DNA of 64,000 bases from CAVQLX01 sp963811605 (lineage in GTDB: Bacteria > Desulfobacterota > Binatia > DP-6). A program made the translations under genes and the position numbers. This document shows positions 9,301 through 18,143 of this stretch, piece after piece. The notes beneath the pieces were generated by a model. That model ran no database searches. It saw nothing but the letters and a program-made list of their open reading frames with translations, and had not been told where the DNA came from. Position 1 is the stretch's first letter. Each line of letters starts with the position of its first letter. The stretch lies in the NCBI GenBank assembly GCA_963811605.1, contig CAWESA010000020.1:88773-152772 (forward strand), written 5' to 3'.

Positions 9301-9941
9301 GTCGGCGTTTCGCCGACCAGGAGCAGGAGTAGGAGCGACGACTCGGTGCCAGGTCCTGCATCCGTGGGCGGTGGCGCCCCCCGAAACAGCTGCGCGCCGG
9401 GTATCGACCGATGCATCGGTCGGGCTCGAGTATCCGAACCTCCAGGCGAGATGCTAAGTGTACTCCGGCCTTTCTCTCCGACCGTTGCCACCACGCTTGG
9501 GACGCCGCTACCTGGGCCTCCCGACCTTGCCTCCATCGCACCAAGCCAGGGCAGATAGAAGCGGTCAGGCGTGTATCCGGCGGCGACCGCTGCCTTCCGT
9601 AAGGTTTCGAGACGCTGATCGAAGCCGAACCCAACCTCCGAGTCGACAGGGTCTGGCACCGAAGCGATGATCACGCGCGAGTCTGCTGCTCGAAAACGTT
9701 CGACGGCGCGCTCGCTGGTCGTTTCGCCGAAGAAGGCGCACAGAAGCCCTCGTACCGGATCGCCATCGCACGACGTATCTGCCGGCTGTCCGACGGGGCC
9801 AACCGATTCCGGTGGACTCGTCTTCGGATCCCTCTGCGACACTGCAGGACCATTGATGACGACCAAACCTGACAGCCCGAGCAGTGCGACGATGAAAAGC
9901 AGAATGGGGTTGTCGCGCACGGCGGCCTCCTCGACCGCCAT
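6384..9941 (-). CDS. Very large membrane protein with a periplasmic receptor-like domain, unknown function
   Basis: An 1185-residue protein I cannot name. One signal-anchor helix (about residues 12-31) leads to roughly 560 extracytoplasmic residues. Their second half looks like a type I periplasmic-binding fold (FVGIIGSNVTDTMFLTHLV, then VVFAYGGDIVLTHPRY). Around residue 600 a polytopic membrane region begins, with several helices and a long cytoplasmic insertion near 860-1050 (RYDMDQLRMLRTLAPQSP, EEWHTRRALEIE). The C-terminus carries LAVSSYPFRPQ, then QVERNEVVSRIAKRT and QVFTYLVLPIAALLV, a pattern I associate with uncharacterised large proteins of soil bacteria. Base composition is visibly lower in GC than its neighbours, hinting at acquisition. 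It follows recG by 88 bases on the same strand. Confidence 0.75.
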   Translation of the reverse strand: MAVEEAAVRDNPILLFIVALLGLSGLVVINGPAVSQRDPKTSPPESVGPVGQPADTSCDGDPVRGLLCAFFGETTSERAVERFRAADSRVIIASVPDPVDSEVGFGFDQRLETLRKAAVAAGYTPDRFYLPWLGAMEARSGGPGSGVPSVVATVGEKGRSTLSISPGGSDTRARPMHRSIPGAQLFRGAPPPTDAGPGTESSLLLLLLVGETPTFGADAHVLDTTLAIALELSSPARNRVEHSAVVPVVGPYFSGAAPPWRELSVRRRADLTRAGYRLRFVTGSATSARQLESLAMCATPFVQGKCSQPANDVLSFVDSSDHMQAVLLAFLAERAIGGPRVVLLHEADTSYGRAVGGSPPRADGFSLTYLPYPLHVSQLWSAHVRERGLGADAATQLDPAARTALALSPEPPKHAIDVPPSLYPITAANVADRVLSNLLLRASEQDPTFVGIIGSNVTDTMFLTHLVRQQIPDAVVFAYGGDIVLTHPRYTRDLYGTLGLSSYFSLTRYGTDTQTWLQFPSAWDAGLYAAMLDVLCTIRGQGKELDDGGVCRDTSRQKARWSATTGRDESAIVWLTAVGRGAMWPVDVWPRGASGDVPTYGNLGAFALLLVTFCVLASVICLAYCSGRFDWKIPVPACRSVSWAGAAHRDGQEVGFAASALFVTLLGAGFYPSYLWRLRWGWSSTWDGTLIALCLAVSTGVLLTAAYVTWKECWLAKGWWPRIESALPLVLGVGALVTMYCLAPARGTLSALLLAQRAVHLSSGLSPVLPWSFLSTGLIVLSYAGLRRRRLAHARAPLTGDEALDRVSGFRSGLPPDLGALVDGVCQAAARTPIATSPIGWLPVCAAGAVGMFTMVILLRRGVVTMEPWLLGSVVVMTYVVLLAGAAYLASSALILWQQLRRLLRALAWGPLGDAFGRLPADLGRTMGLRWSHHPSGASELRYDMDQLRMLRTLAPQSPLEEWHTRRALEIELELAAVATRPTWTCAYQTAAQGTLSRLAGSLLAGFLVPQWLDEPVVPDRYGDAREFAVTPRDPPVADVVTGFRRRPVVLLRLVEEFVAVEIVRFVGYAFAHLKNLMASAIAVALLALLAVSSYPFRPQHGLLSWIALTFGAVMVVTVTLLLQVERNEVVSRIAKRTAGRIDFDAAFLGQVFTYLVLPIAALLVTQFPTLNEPLSGLLGPLGPR

Positions 9942-9958
9942 TGTCTAGCAATTCGACA

Positions 9959-9974
9959 CTACTACGTCTAGTAG
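9959..9974. repeat. Short perfect inverted repeat upstream of the 1185-residue protein gene
   Basis: CTACTA and TAGTAG, separated by CGTC, lie 18 bases upstream of the start codon at 9941, in the AT-richer gap behind recG. It is too weak and AT-rich to be an intrinsic terminator and lacks a T run. Position suggests a regulator site, but nothing beyond the symmetry supports that. Confidence 0.35.
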
Positions 9975-10029
9975 CTAGCAGTCTGACAGCACTGAGCTCT
10001 TGCAAGCTGCGGCACTCGCCGCCGAATGG

Positions 10030-12476
10030 CTACCCGACCTTCGCCAGGTCGAGGCGTCCGGCCCAGCGATGCCGCAGCACGGCGCGCACCGCGCGCGATT
10101 CGGGACGCGACAGGTCGGGATCGCGCTCGAGCCAGCGACTCGCCTCCTCGCGGGCCGTCCGCAGGAGGTCGGTGTCGCGCAACAGATTCGCGACCCGGAA
10201 CGGCGGGAGCCCGGCCTGCCGGGTGCCGAGGAAATCGCCCGGGCCACGCAGCTGGAGATCGGCCTCGGCGATCGCGAAGCCGTCGGTGGTGCGCTCGAGC
10301 ACCCGCAGGCGCTGGTAGGCCTCGCTCGACACCCAGTCCGGCATCATCAGGAAGCAGTGACCGGGCGCGTGCCCGCGTCCGACACGGCCGCGCAGCTGGT
10401 GGAGCTGGGCGAGGCCGAAGCGCTCGGCGTGCTCGATCGCGATCACGGTCGCGTTCGGGACGTCGATGCCGACCTCGATCACCGTGGTGGAGACGAGCAC
10501 GTCGAACGCCCCGGCCTTGAAGCGGCGCATGACGGCATCCTTCTCGTCCGGCTTCATCCGTCCGTGCACGAGATCGAGCCGGAGCCCGGCGAGCGAACCC
10601 GCTGCCAGCTCGCCCACCATGGTGGTGGCCGCCCGCAGCTCGCTCTTCTCCGACTCCTCGACCAGCGGATACACGACGTAGGCCTGATGGCCGGCGGCCA
10701 CCTCGTCGCGCAGGCGCTCCACCAGGCGGTCCCGCTGGGTTTCCCGGCACAGCGTCGTGGTGATCGGCGTCCGTCCCGGCGGCAGCTCGTCCAGCGTCGA
10801 GACCGCGAGATCACCGTACAGCGTCAGCGCCAGCGTGCGGGGGATGGGGGTGGCGCTCATCACGAGGACGTCGACTGCGCCCGGCTGGCCGCCCCGCCGC
10901 TGCAACGCCGCCCGCTGCAGGACGCCGAAGCGGTGCTGCTCGTCGACGATCGCCAGTCCGAGACGCGGGAACTCGACGCCTTCCTGGATGAGCGCGTGCG
11001 TCCCGACGGCAAGCGCCACGCCGCCGCTGGCGAGCCCCGCGAGCGCGTCGCGTCGCGCGCGGCCCTTCACCGCCCCGGTGAGCAGCACGGCCTCGACACC
11101 GAGCGGCGCGATGAGCGGCGCCACCGTGTCACGATGCTGCTCCGCGAGCAGCTCGGTCGGCGCCATCAGCGCGACCTGCCAGCCGGCATCGATGACCACG
11201 AGCGCCGCCAGCAAGGCCACCAGCGTCTTGCCGCTGCCGACGTCCCCCTGCAGCAGGCGCCGCATGGGATGGGGACGCGCGAGATCAGCCGCGATCTCGG
11301 TGGCGGCGTGCTCCTGCGCGCCCGTCAGCGCGAACGGCAACAAGGCCCGCAAGGCGGCGGTGAGGCGCCCGGCATCGGCAAACGGCGTTCCCGGCTCCTC
11401 GACCGTCGCACTCCGACGGAGCGCCAATCCGAGCTGGAGGAAGAACAGCTCGTCGAAGATGAGCCCGCGATGCGCGAGCGACGTGGCCTCGCTCAAGGCG
11501 ATCAGGTCGGCGGACGCGGGCGGCTGATGCACGTGACGCAGCGCGCGCGCCGGATCGACGAGACGCCGCCGGCGTGCGATCTCGGAGGGGACCGCCGCCG
11601 GGACGCGATCGGCCGCGACCTCGACCGCAGCCTGCACGATCCGCCGCATGACCCCGACCGGCATCGCCGTCGGCTTCTCGTAGATCGGCACGATCGGCGG
11701 CACGCCCTCCGCGTCGCCGTCCGCGACGAGGACCGTGACGTCGGGGTGCACCAGACGGGGCGGCCCCATCCCGGGGCCGGCCTCGACCCGCCCGTGCACG
11801 AGCACGCGCTGCCCGTCGCGGAAGCGCCTGGCGAAGTACTGCACCTGGTTGAACCAGACCAGGACCGCGGACGCGCCGCCGTCGCGCAGCACGACCTCGA
11901 GCAGCTGCCTCCCGCGCCGGCCCGCGAAGCCCTGACGGACGCCGGCCACTTCCCCGACCGTCGTCACCTCCTCGCCCGTGCGCAGCGCCGACAGCGGGGT
12001 CCGCGTGCGCCAGTCCTCGTACCGGAACGGCAGGTGCCACAGCAGATCCTCGACCGTCGCCAGGCCGAAGCGCTCGAGCTCGGCGGCGCGCTTCGGCCCG
12101 ACACCGGGAACCGTCGCCACCGGCCGGCCGAGCGCACCCAGCCCCGCGTCGACGTCGCCGCCGCTCGCCCGGTAGTTCTCCGGCGCGGCCCGGCCGCCGC
12201 GCGCAGCGCGGGCAGCAGCGCGTGGGCCCGCCGCAGCAGCGCCACGCGGTCCTCCGGCGGCGTCGCGCGGAGCCGGCCGACGATGTCGTCGAGATCGGCG
12301 AGCGTGTCGCCGAGCGCTGCCGGCGCCTGCTGCCGGGCGCGTGTGACGCGCTCGGCCAGCGCCTCCAGCGGCAGTCCGGTGCGCCCGGCGCCGGTGAAGT
12401 CGCGCGCCGCCAGGTACTCGAGCGGCGGCGCCAGCGCCGCCAGCAGCTCGGCCAGCGCTCCGCCGCCGGCGGTCAT
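10030..12476 (-). CDS. recG: ATP-dependent DNA helicase RecG (one frameshift near 12190)
   Basis: Branch-migration helicase that remodels stalled forks and recombination intermediates. The wedge domain starts with VATVPGVGPKRAAELERFG; helicase motifs include GDVGSGKT (Walker A), IVDEQHRFG (motif II), MSATPIPRTLALTLYG (motif III), TTVIEVGIDVPNAT (motif V) and QLRGRVGRG (motif VI). A further 90-120 residue N-terminal extension, seen in delta-type RecG, lies in a second frame from the ATG at 12476. The frames meet if one G is restored to the GGG run at 12189-12191, giving 815 residues. The start overlaps the carB stop as ATGA, making recG the sixth gene of the pyrimidine operon. Without the correction, only a GTG start at 12120 would be available. 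Confidence 0.9.
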
Positions 12477-15400
12477 GCCGGGGTCCGGTAGAGCTCCTGG
12501 AGCGGGCGCACCGTGAGCGGCCCGCGGGCGATGGTCTCGATGCCCTCGACCGCCGCGACCGCGGCGGCGACGGTGGTGAAGTACGGCACGCGGCACTCGA
12601 GCGCCGTGCGCCGGATGGGAAAGGAGTCGCGGTACGACTCCGCGCCCGCCGGCGTGTTCACCACCAGGGCCACCTCGCCCCGCCGCATCGCATCCACGAT
12701 GTGCGGCGGCCCCTGCTGCACCTTGTTCAGGATGGTGACCTCGAGACCGGCGCGGCGGAGCCGGGTGCCGGTGCCGATCGTCGCGAGGATGCGGAACCCG
12801 GCGCGCGCCAGCCGCTGCGCGATCGGTACGGCGGCGTCGTAGAACACCGGTGGCACCGACACGAACACGCTGCCGCTCGTCGGGAGCAGCGTGCCGCCGC
12901 CGCTTTGCGCCTTGGCGAAAGCGGCGCCGAAGGTGGCGTCGATGCCCATCACCTCGCCCGTCGACTTCATCTCCGGGCCGAGGACGGTGTCCACGCCCGG
13001 GAACTTGATGAAGGGAAACACCGCTTCCTTCACGCTCACGTGCGCGGGGACGATCTCGCGTGTGAACCCTTGCGCGCGCAGGGAGCGTCCGACCATGCAG
13101 CGCGCCGCGATCTTCGCCAGCGGGATCCCGATGGCCTTCGACACGAACGGGACCGTGCGGCTGGCGCGCGGGTTCACCTCGAGGACGTACACCACCCGAT
13201 CCTTCACCGCGTACTGGACGTTCATGAGACCCACCACGCCCAGCTCGCGCGCGAGGGCGACCGTCTGGCGGCGGATGTCGGCTTGGACCTCGGCGTCGAT
13301 CGAGTACGGCGGCAACGAGCAGGCGCTGTCGCCCGAATGGACGCCGGCACGCTCGATGTGCTCCATGATCCCGCCGATGACGACGTCGGAGCCGTCGCTG
13401 ACCGCGTCGACGTCGACCTCGATGGCGTCCTCGAGGAACTTGTCGATCAGGACCGGATGCTCCGGAGACGCCCGCACGGCATGACGCATGTAGCGCCCGA
13501 GGCTGGCGCCGTCGTACACGATCTCCATTGCCCGGCCGCCCAGGACGTAGGACGGGCGGACGAGCACGGGATAGCCGATCTGGGCCGCGACCCGCTCCGC
13601 CTCGACGTCGCTCCGCGCGATCCCGTTGGCCGGACGCTTGAGATCGAGCGTGGTGAGCACGTGCTCGAAACGTTCCCGATCCTCCGCGCGGTCGATCGAG
13701 TCCGGCGACGTCCCGACGATGTGGACGCCCGCGTGCTCGAGCGGCACGGCCAGGCGGAGCGGGGTCTGTCCGCCGAACTGCACGATGACGCCGTCGGGCC
13801 GCTCGTGCCGGAGCAGCGCCAGGGCGTCCTCGAAGGTGAGCGGCTCGAAGAAGAGCTTGTCGGACGTGTCGTAATCGGTGCTGACCGTCTCCGGATTGCA
13901 GTTGACCATGATGGTCTCGAATCCGTCCTCGCGGAGCGCGAGCGCCGCATGCACGCAGCAGTAGTCGAACTCGATCCCCTGCCCGATCCGGTTCGGGCCG
14001 CCACCCAGGATGACGATCTTCTTGCCACCGGCGGCCGGCCTGGCCTCGTCGTTGCCGGGCTCGTAGGTCGAGTAGAGATAGGGCGTGAAGGCCTCGAACT
14101 CCGCGCCGCAGGTGTCCACCGTCTTCCACACCGGCGCGATCGCGAGAACCGCCCGCCGGTCCCGCACCAGCGCCTCGTTGGTCCCGAGCAGCGCCGCCAG
14201 GCGGACGTCGGAGAATCCCATCCGCTTGAGCTGGTGCAGCCGCTCGGGTGCGAGATCGGACAGGGTCACGCCCTCGAGCGCCCGCTCCTCGGCGACGATC
14301 TCCTCGAGGTGGCGGAGGAACCAGGGATCGATCCTGGTCGCCTCGGCCACCTGCCCGACCGTCCAGCGGCGCCGGAAGGCTTCCCCGAGAAACCACAGCC
14401 GGTCGGCGTTCGGACGCCGCAAGCGGTCGTCCAGCTCGGCGGCGGCGGCCTCCGCGCGCGGCTCGAAGCCATGGCTGCCGATCTCCAGCGAGCGCATGGC
14501 CTTCTGCAGCGACTCCTTGAAGGTGCGGCCGATCGCCATGGCTTCGCCGACCGACTTCATCTGCGGACCGAGGGTGTCGTCCGCCTGGGGGAACTTCTCG
14601 AACGTGAAGCGGGGATCTTGGTGACGACGTAGTCGATGGTGGGCTCGAAGCAGGCCGGGGTCTCGCGCGTGATGTCGTTGCGAAGCTCGTCCAGCGTGTA
14701 GCCGACCGCGAGCTTGGCGGCGATCTTCGCGATCGGAAAGCCCGTCGCCTTCGACGCCAGCGCGGAGCTGCGCGACACGCGCGGGTTCATCTCGATGACC
14801 ACCAGCCGCCCGGTCTCGGGATGCACGGCGAACTGGATGTTCGACCCGCCCGTGTCGACACCGATCGCCCGGATGATGCGCACCGCGGCGTCGCGCATCA
14901 GCTGGTATTCCTTGTCGGTCAGCGTCTGCGCCGGCGCGACCGTGATGGAGTCGCCCGTGTGCACGCCCATCGGGTCGAAGTTCTCGAGCGAGCACACGAT
15001 GACGACGTTGTCCTTGCCGTCGCGCATGACCTCGAGCTCGAACTCCTTCCACCCCGCGATCGACTCCTCGATCGAGGATCTCGCTTATCGGCGAGGCGCC
15101 GAGGCCCCAGCGCACGCGGGCGCGGAACTCCTCCTCGGTGGCGGCGAAGTTGCCCCCCATGCCACCCAGCGTGCGCGACGGCCGCAGGATCACGGGCAGC
15201 CCGATCTCGGCCTTCACCCGCTCGGCCTCCTCGAGCGAGCGCGCGATGCCGCTCCGCGGCAGGTCGAGGCCGATCGAGCGGATGGTGTCCTTGAACAGGT
15301 CGCGATCCTCGGCGCGCTTGATGGCGTCGACCTTGGCCCCGATCAGCTCGACGCCGGTGCGCGCGAGCACGCCGGCGCTCGCCAGGTCGAGGGCCAGGTT

Positions 15401-15688
15401 GAGACCCGTCTGCCCGCCGATGGTGGGCAGCAGCGCATCCGGCCGCTCGGCCTCGATGATGCGCGACAGCACCTCGACGGTGAGCGGCTCGACGTAGGTC
15501 CGGTCGGCGAACTCCGGGTCGGTCATGATCGTCGCCGGATTCGAGTTGGCGAGGACGACGCGGTAGCCCTCCTCCTTGAGCGCCTTGCAGGCCTGCGTCC
15601 CCGAGTAGTCGAACTCGCACGCCTGGCCGATGACGATGGGGCCCGAGCCGATCAGCAGGATGGTCCGGATGTCGGTCCGCTTCGGCAT
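12473..15688 (-). CDS. carB: Carbamoyl-phosphate synthase large subunit (two compensating frameshifts)
   Basis: The synthetase subunit makes carbamoyl phosphate from bicarbonate, ATP and CarA-delivered ammonia. The two homologous halves begin with ILLIGSGPIVIGQACEFDYS and KIVILGGGPNRIGQGIEFDY; the C-terminal methylglyoxal-synthase-like allosteric domain starts at SGSVFVSVPPVFYD. An extra base near 15075 and a missing C in the run complementary to 14611-14614 throw the central part into another frame (ENFDPMGVHTGDSITVAPAQ); they cancel, giving 1071 residues, close to the family's usual 1070-1075. Such a perfect rescue in an essential-pathway gene points to consensus error. Starts on ATG overlapping the carA stop, ends on ATGA overlapping recG. 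Confidence 0.95.
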   Translation of the reverse strand: MPKRTDIRTILLIGSGPIVIGQACEFDYSGTQACKALKEEGYRVVLANSNPATIMTDPEFADRTYVEPLTVEVLSRIIEAERPDALLPTIGGQTGLNLALDLASAGVLARTGVELIGAKVDAIKRAEDRDLFKDTIRSIGLDLPRSGIARSLEEAERVKAEIGLPVILRPSRTLGGMGGNFAATEEEFRARVRWGLGASPISEILDRGVDRGVEGVRARGHARRQGQRRHRVLARELRPDGRAHGRLHHGRAGADADRQGIPADARRRGAHHPGDRCRHGRVEHPVRRASRDRAAGGHRDEPARVAQLRAGVEGDGLSDREDRRQARGRLHAGRASQRHHARDPGLLRAHHRLRRHQDPRFTFEKFPQADDTLGPQMKSVGEAMAIGRTFKESLQKAMRSLEIGSHGFEPRAEAAAAELDDRLRRPNADRLWFLGEAFRRRWTVGQVAEATRIDPWFLRHLEEIVAEERALEGVTLSDLAPERLHQLKRMGFSDVRLAALLGTNEALVRDRRAVLAIAPVWKTVDTCGAEFEAFTPYLYSTYEPGNDEARPAAGGKKIVILGGGPNRIGQGIEFDYCCVHAALALREDGFETIMVNCNPETVSTDYDTSDKLFFEPLTFEDALALLRHERPDGVIVQFGGQTPLRLAVPLEHAGVHIVGTSPDSIDRAEDRERFEHVLTTLDLKRPANGIARSDVEAERVAAQIGYPVLVRPSYVLGGRAMEIVYDGASLGRYMRHAVRASPEHPVLIDKFLEDAIEVDVDAVSDGSDVVIGGIMEHIERAGVHSGDSACSLPPYSIDAEVQADIRRQTVALARELGVVGLMNVQYAVKDRVVYVLEVNPRASRTVPFVSKAIGIPLAKIAARCMVGRSLRAQGFTREIVPAHVSVKEAVFPFIKFPGVDTVLGPEMKSTGEVMGIDATFGAAFAKAQSGGGTLLPTSGSVFVSVPPVFYDAAVPIAQRLARAGFRILATIGTGTRLRRAGLEVTILNKVQQGPPHIVDAMRRGEVALVVNTPAGAESYRDSFPIRRTALECRVPYFTTVAAAVAAVEGIETIARGPLTVRPLQELYRTPA

Positions 15689-16830
15689 CAGCGGTGGCGC
15701 TCCATCATCTCGACGAAGCGGCCGAAGAGATAGCGCGCGTCGTGCGGGCCGGGCGACGCCTCGGGGTGATACTGCACCGCGAAGGTGGGCTGGCCCTTCA
15801 CCGCCAGCCCTTCCACGGTCCGGTCGTTGAGGTTCACGTGCGTGACCTCGGCGCGGTCGCCGAGCGAGTCCATATCGACCACGAAGCCGTGGTTCTGGGA
15901 CGTGATCTCCACCTTGCCGGTGGTGAGGTCCTGCACCGGCTGGTTGCCGCCGTGATGCCCGAACTTGAGCTTCGACGTCCGTCCGCCGAGCGCCAGCCCG
16001 AGGATCTGGTGCCCCAGGCAGATCCCGAAGACCGGGACCTCGCCGAGCAGCCGGGCCACGTTCTGCGCGGCGCCCACCACCGCATCGGGATCGCCCGGGC
16101 CGTTGGAGAGGAACACGCCGTCGGGCGCCAGCGCGAGCACGTCGCGCGCGGGAGTGGACGCCGGCACGACGCGGACGGCGCAGCCCGCGCCCACCAGGTT
16201 GCGCAGGATGTTCCACTTGATCCCGAAGTCGTAGGCCACCACCTTGAAGGCCGGACGCCCGATGACGGCGGCGATCTCGTCCGCGGTGACGTAGCCGCCG
16301 AGCTTCCACGGCCCCTGCTCCCAGGCATACGGCTCGGAACACGTCACCTCGCGCACCAGGTCCCGCCCGACCAGGCCCGGCGTGTCCCGGGCGCGGCGTA
16401 CGAGTCGCTCGGCGTCGAGGTCGGCGCTCGACAGCACCGCCTCCTGCGCGCCGTGGTCGCGCAGGTGACGGACCAGCGCCCGCGTGTCGATGCCCTCGAT
16501 GCCCGGGATCTCCCAGTGCGTCAGGTAGGCCCCGAGACTCTGCTCGGCGCGCCACGACGACGGCTCGTCCCGGTACTCGCGGACGACGAAGCCGCGCACG
16601 AAGGGCCGGCGCGACTCGACGTCCTCGCGATTCACCCCGACGTTGCCGATCTCGGGATAGGTCATCGCGACGAGCTGCCCTTCGTAGGAGGGATCGGTGA
16701 GAATCTCCTGGTAGCCCGTCATGCTGGTATTGAAGACGAGCTCGCCCGCCGCCTCACCGACGGCGCCGAAGGCGCGCCCCCGGAACACGGTCCCGTCGGC
16801 GAGCGCCAGGATCGCCGCGCCCTGCCCCAT
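15688..16830 (-). CDS. carA: Carbamoyl-phosphate synthase small subunit (glutaminase)
   Basis: A 380-residue class I glutamine amidotransferase that supplies ammonia to CarB. The N-terminal CarA domain carries GYQEILTDPSYEGQLV and SSWRAEQSLGAYL; the amidotransferase domain carries the nucleophile in PVFGICLGHQILGLALGG and the His/Glu pair in FAVQYHPEASPGPHDA. The region ITSQNHGFVVD is also typical. Both junctions are translationally coupled: its ATG overlaps the end of pyrC and its TGA overlaps the carB ATG. Residue count and motifs match the family throughout, with no disruption. Confidence 0.97.
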   Translation of the reverse strand: MGQGAAILALADGTVFRGRAFGAVGEAAGELVFNTSMTGYQEILTDPSYEGQLVAMTYPEIGNVGVNREDVESRRPFVRGFVVREYRDEPSSWRAEQSLGAYLTHWEIPGIEGIDTRALVRHLRDHGAQEAVLSSADLDAERLVRRARDTPGLVGRDLVREVTCSEPYAWEQGPWKLGGYVTADEIAAVIGRPAFKVVAYDFGIKWNILRNLVGAGCAVRVVPASTPARDVLALAPDGVFLSNGPGDPDAVVGAAQNVARLLGEVPVFGICLGHQILGLALGGRTSKLKFGHHGGNQPVQDLTTGKVEITSQNHGFVVDMDSLGDRAEVTHVNLNDRTVEGLAVKGQPTFAVQYHPEASPGPHDARYLFGRFVEMMERHR

Positions 16831-18143
16831 CAGGACGCCACCCGCAGCGTCGGCGTCGCCGGCCGATCGGCGAAGACCAGCCGGCCGCCGACCAGGACCG
16901 CGACGGTGCGCCCGAGGAGCTCCCAGCCCTCGAAGGGCGTGTTGCGTGCCTTCGAGCGGAAGGCGCGTGCCGACACCTTCCAGCGCCGCTCGGGATCGAC
17001 CACGGTCACGTCCGCCGGTGCGCCGACGTCGAGGGTCCCCGCGGCCAGGCCGAGCAGGCGCGCCGGACCGAGGCTCATGCGCGCCACCAGGGTGGGGAGA
17101 TCGAGGACACCGTCGGCGACCAGGGTGAGGCCGAGTCCCAGCGCCGTCTCGAGGCCGACGATCCCGAACGCCGCCTGGTCGAACTCGACGTCCTTCTCGT
17201 CCTGGTGGTGCGGCGCGTGGTCCGAGGCGATCGCCTCGATCGTCCCGTCGGCCACCCCCGCGCGCAGCGCGGCCACGTCGGCCGCGGCGCGCAGCGGCGG
17301 CGCCATCTTGGCGTTGGTGTCGTAGTCGCCGACGGCCTCCTCGGTGAGGACCAGATGGTGCGGGGCGGCCTCGGCGGTCACGCGCACGCCGCGCGCGCGC
17401 GCCGCACGGATCAGGTCGACGGCCCGCGCCGTGCTGCAGTGGGCGACGTGGAGGTGCCCGCCGGTTCGCTCCGCGAGCGCGATGTCGCGCGCCACCATGA
17501 CCTCCTCGGCGAGCGCCGGCCGCCCGCGCAATCCGAGCCGCAGCGCGGTCGGGCCCTCGTTCATGACGCCGCCGCAGCACAGGCGGTCGTCCTCCTCGTG
17601 CGCGATGACCGGCAGGCCGAACAGCGTGGCGTACTCCAGGGCATGCCGCATCAGGGCGGCATCCATCACGGGCCGGCCGTCGTCGGAGATCGCCACGATG
17701 CCGGCCCGATGCATCTCGCCGATCTCCGCCAGGCGCTCGCCCGCCAGCCCGAACGACAGGGCGCCGATGGGATGGACGCGCGCGCCGCCCACCAGCGCCG
17801 CGCGCTCGAGGATGAACCGCGTCACGGCGCCGCTGTCGTTCACCGGGTTGGTGTTCGCCATGCAGGCGACCGAGGTGAACCCGCCGGCCAGCGCCGCCGC
17901 CACGCCGGTCTCGACCGTCTCCTTGTACTCCTGACCCGGCTCGCGCAGGTGCACGTGCATGTCGACCAGGCCCGGCAGCACGAGGAGCCCGCGCGCATCG
18001 AGCGCCTGGGCGTCCGCCTCGATCGTGCCCGCCGGGCCGCGCGCGACGATGCGCCCGGCCTCGAGCAGCAGATCCTCGCTCTCGACCGTGCCCGCGACGG
18101 GATCGACCAGCCGCCCCCCGGCCACCAGGACCCGATCGCTCAC
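16830..18143 (-). CDS. pyrC: Dihydroorotase, multifunctional-complex type
   Basis: A 437-residue amidohydrolase that cyclises N-carbamoyl-aspartate to dihydroorotate. The zinc site is visible: MHVHLREPG near residue 60, HLHVAHCSTA, and the catalytic aspartate in IEAIASDHAPHHQDEK. The length and the ending RWKVSARAFRSKARNTPFEGW place it with the long class I dihydroorotases that associate with aspartate carbamoyltransferase. That fits its four-base overlap with pyrB just upstream. All metal ligands seem present, so it is likely active and not a PyrC' structural homologue. Confidence 0.96.
   Translation of the reverse strand: MSDRVLVAGGRLVDPVAGTVESEDLLLEAGRIVARGPAGTIEADAQALDARGLLVLPGLVDMHVHLREPGQEYKETVETGVAAALAGGFTSVACMANTNPVNDSGAVTRFILERAALVGGARVHPIGALSFGLAGERLAEIGEMHRAGIVAISDDGRPVMDAALMRHALEYATLFGLPVIAHEEDDRLCCGGVMNEGPTALRLGLRGRPALAEEVMVARDIALAERTGGHLHVAHCSTARAVDLIRAARARGVRVTAEAAPHHLVLTEEAVGDYDTNAKMAPPLRAAADVAALRAGVADGTIEAIASDHAPHHQDEKDVEFDQAAFGIVGLETALGLGLTLVADGVLDLPTLVARMSLGPARLLGLAAGTLDVGAPADVTVVDPERRWKVSARAFRSKARNTPFEGWELLGRTVAVLVGGRLVFADRPATPTLRVAS

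Noticed and set aside
14557..15027. A separate 156-residue ATP-grasp protein inside carB.
   Set aside because: It is the central CarB segment displaced by two cancelling indels.
14611..15075. Programmed frameshifting in carB.
   Set aside because: No slippery heptamer or downstream structure is evident, the two shifts cancel, and CarB is encoded in one frame in known families.
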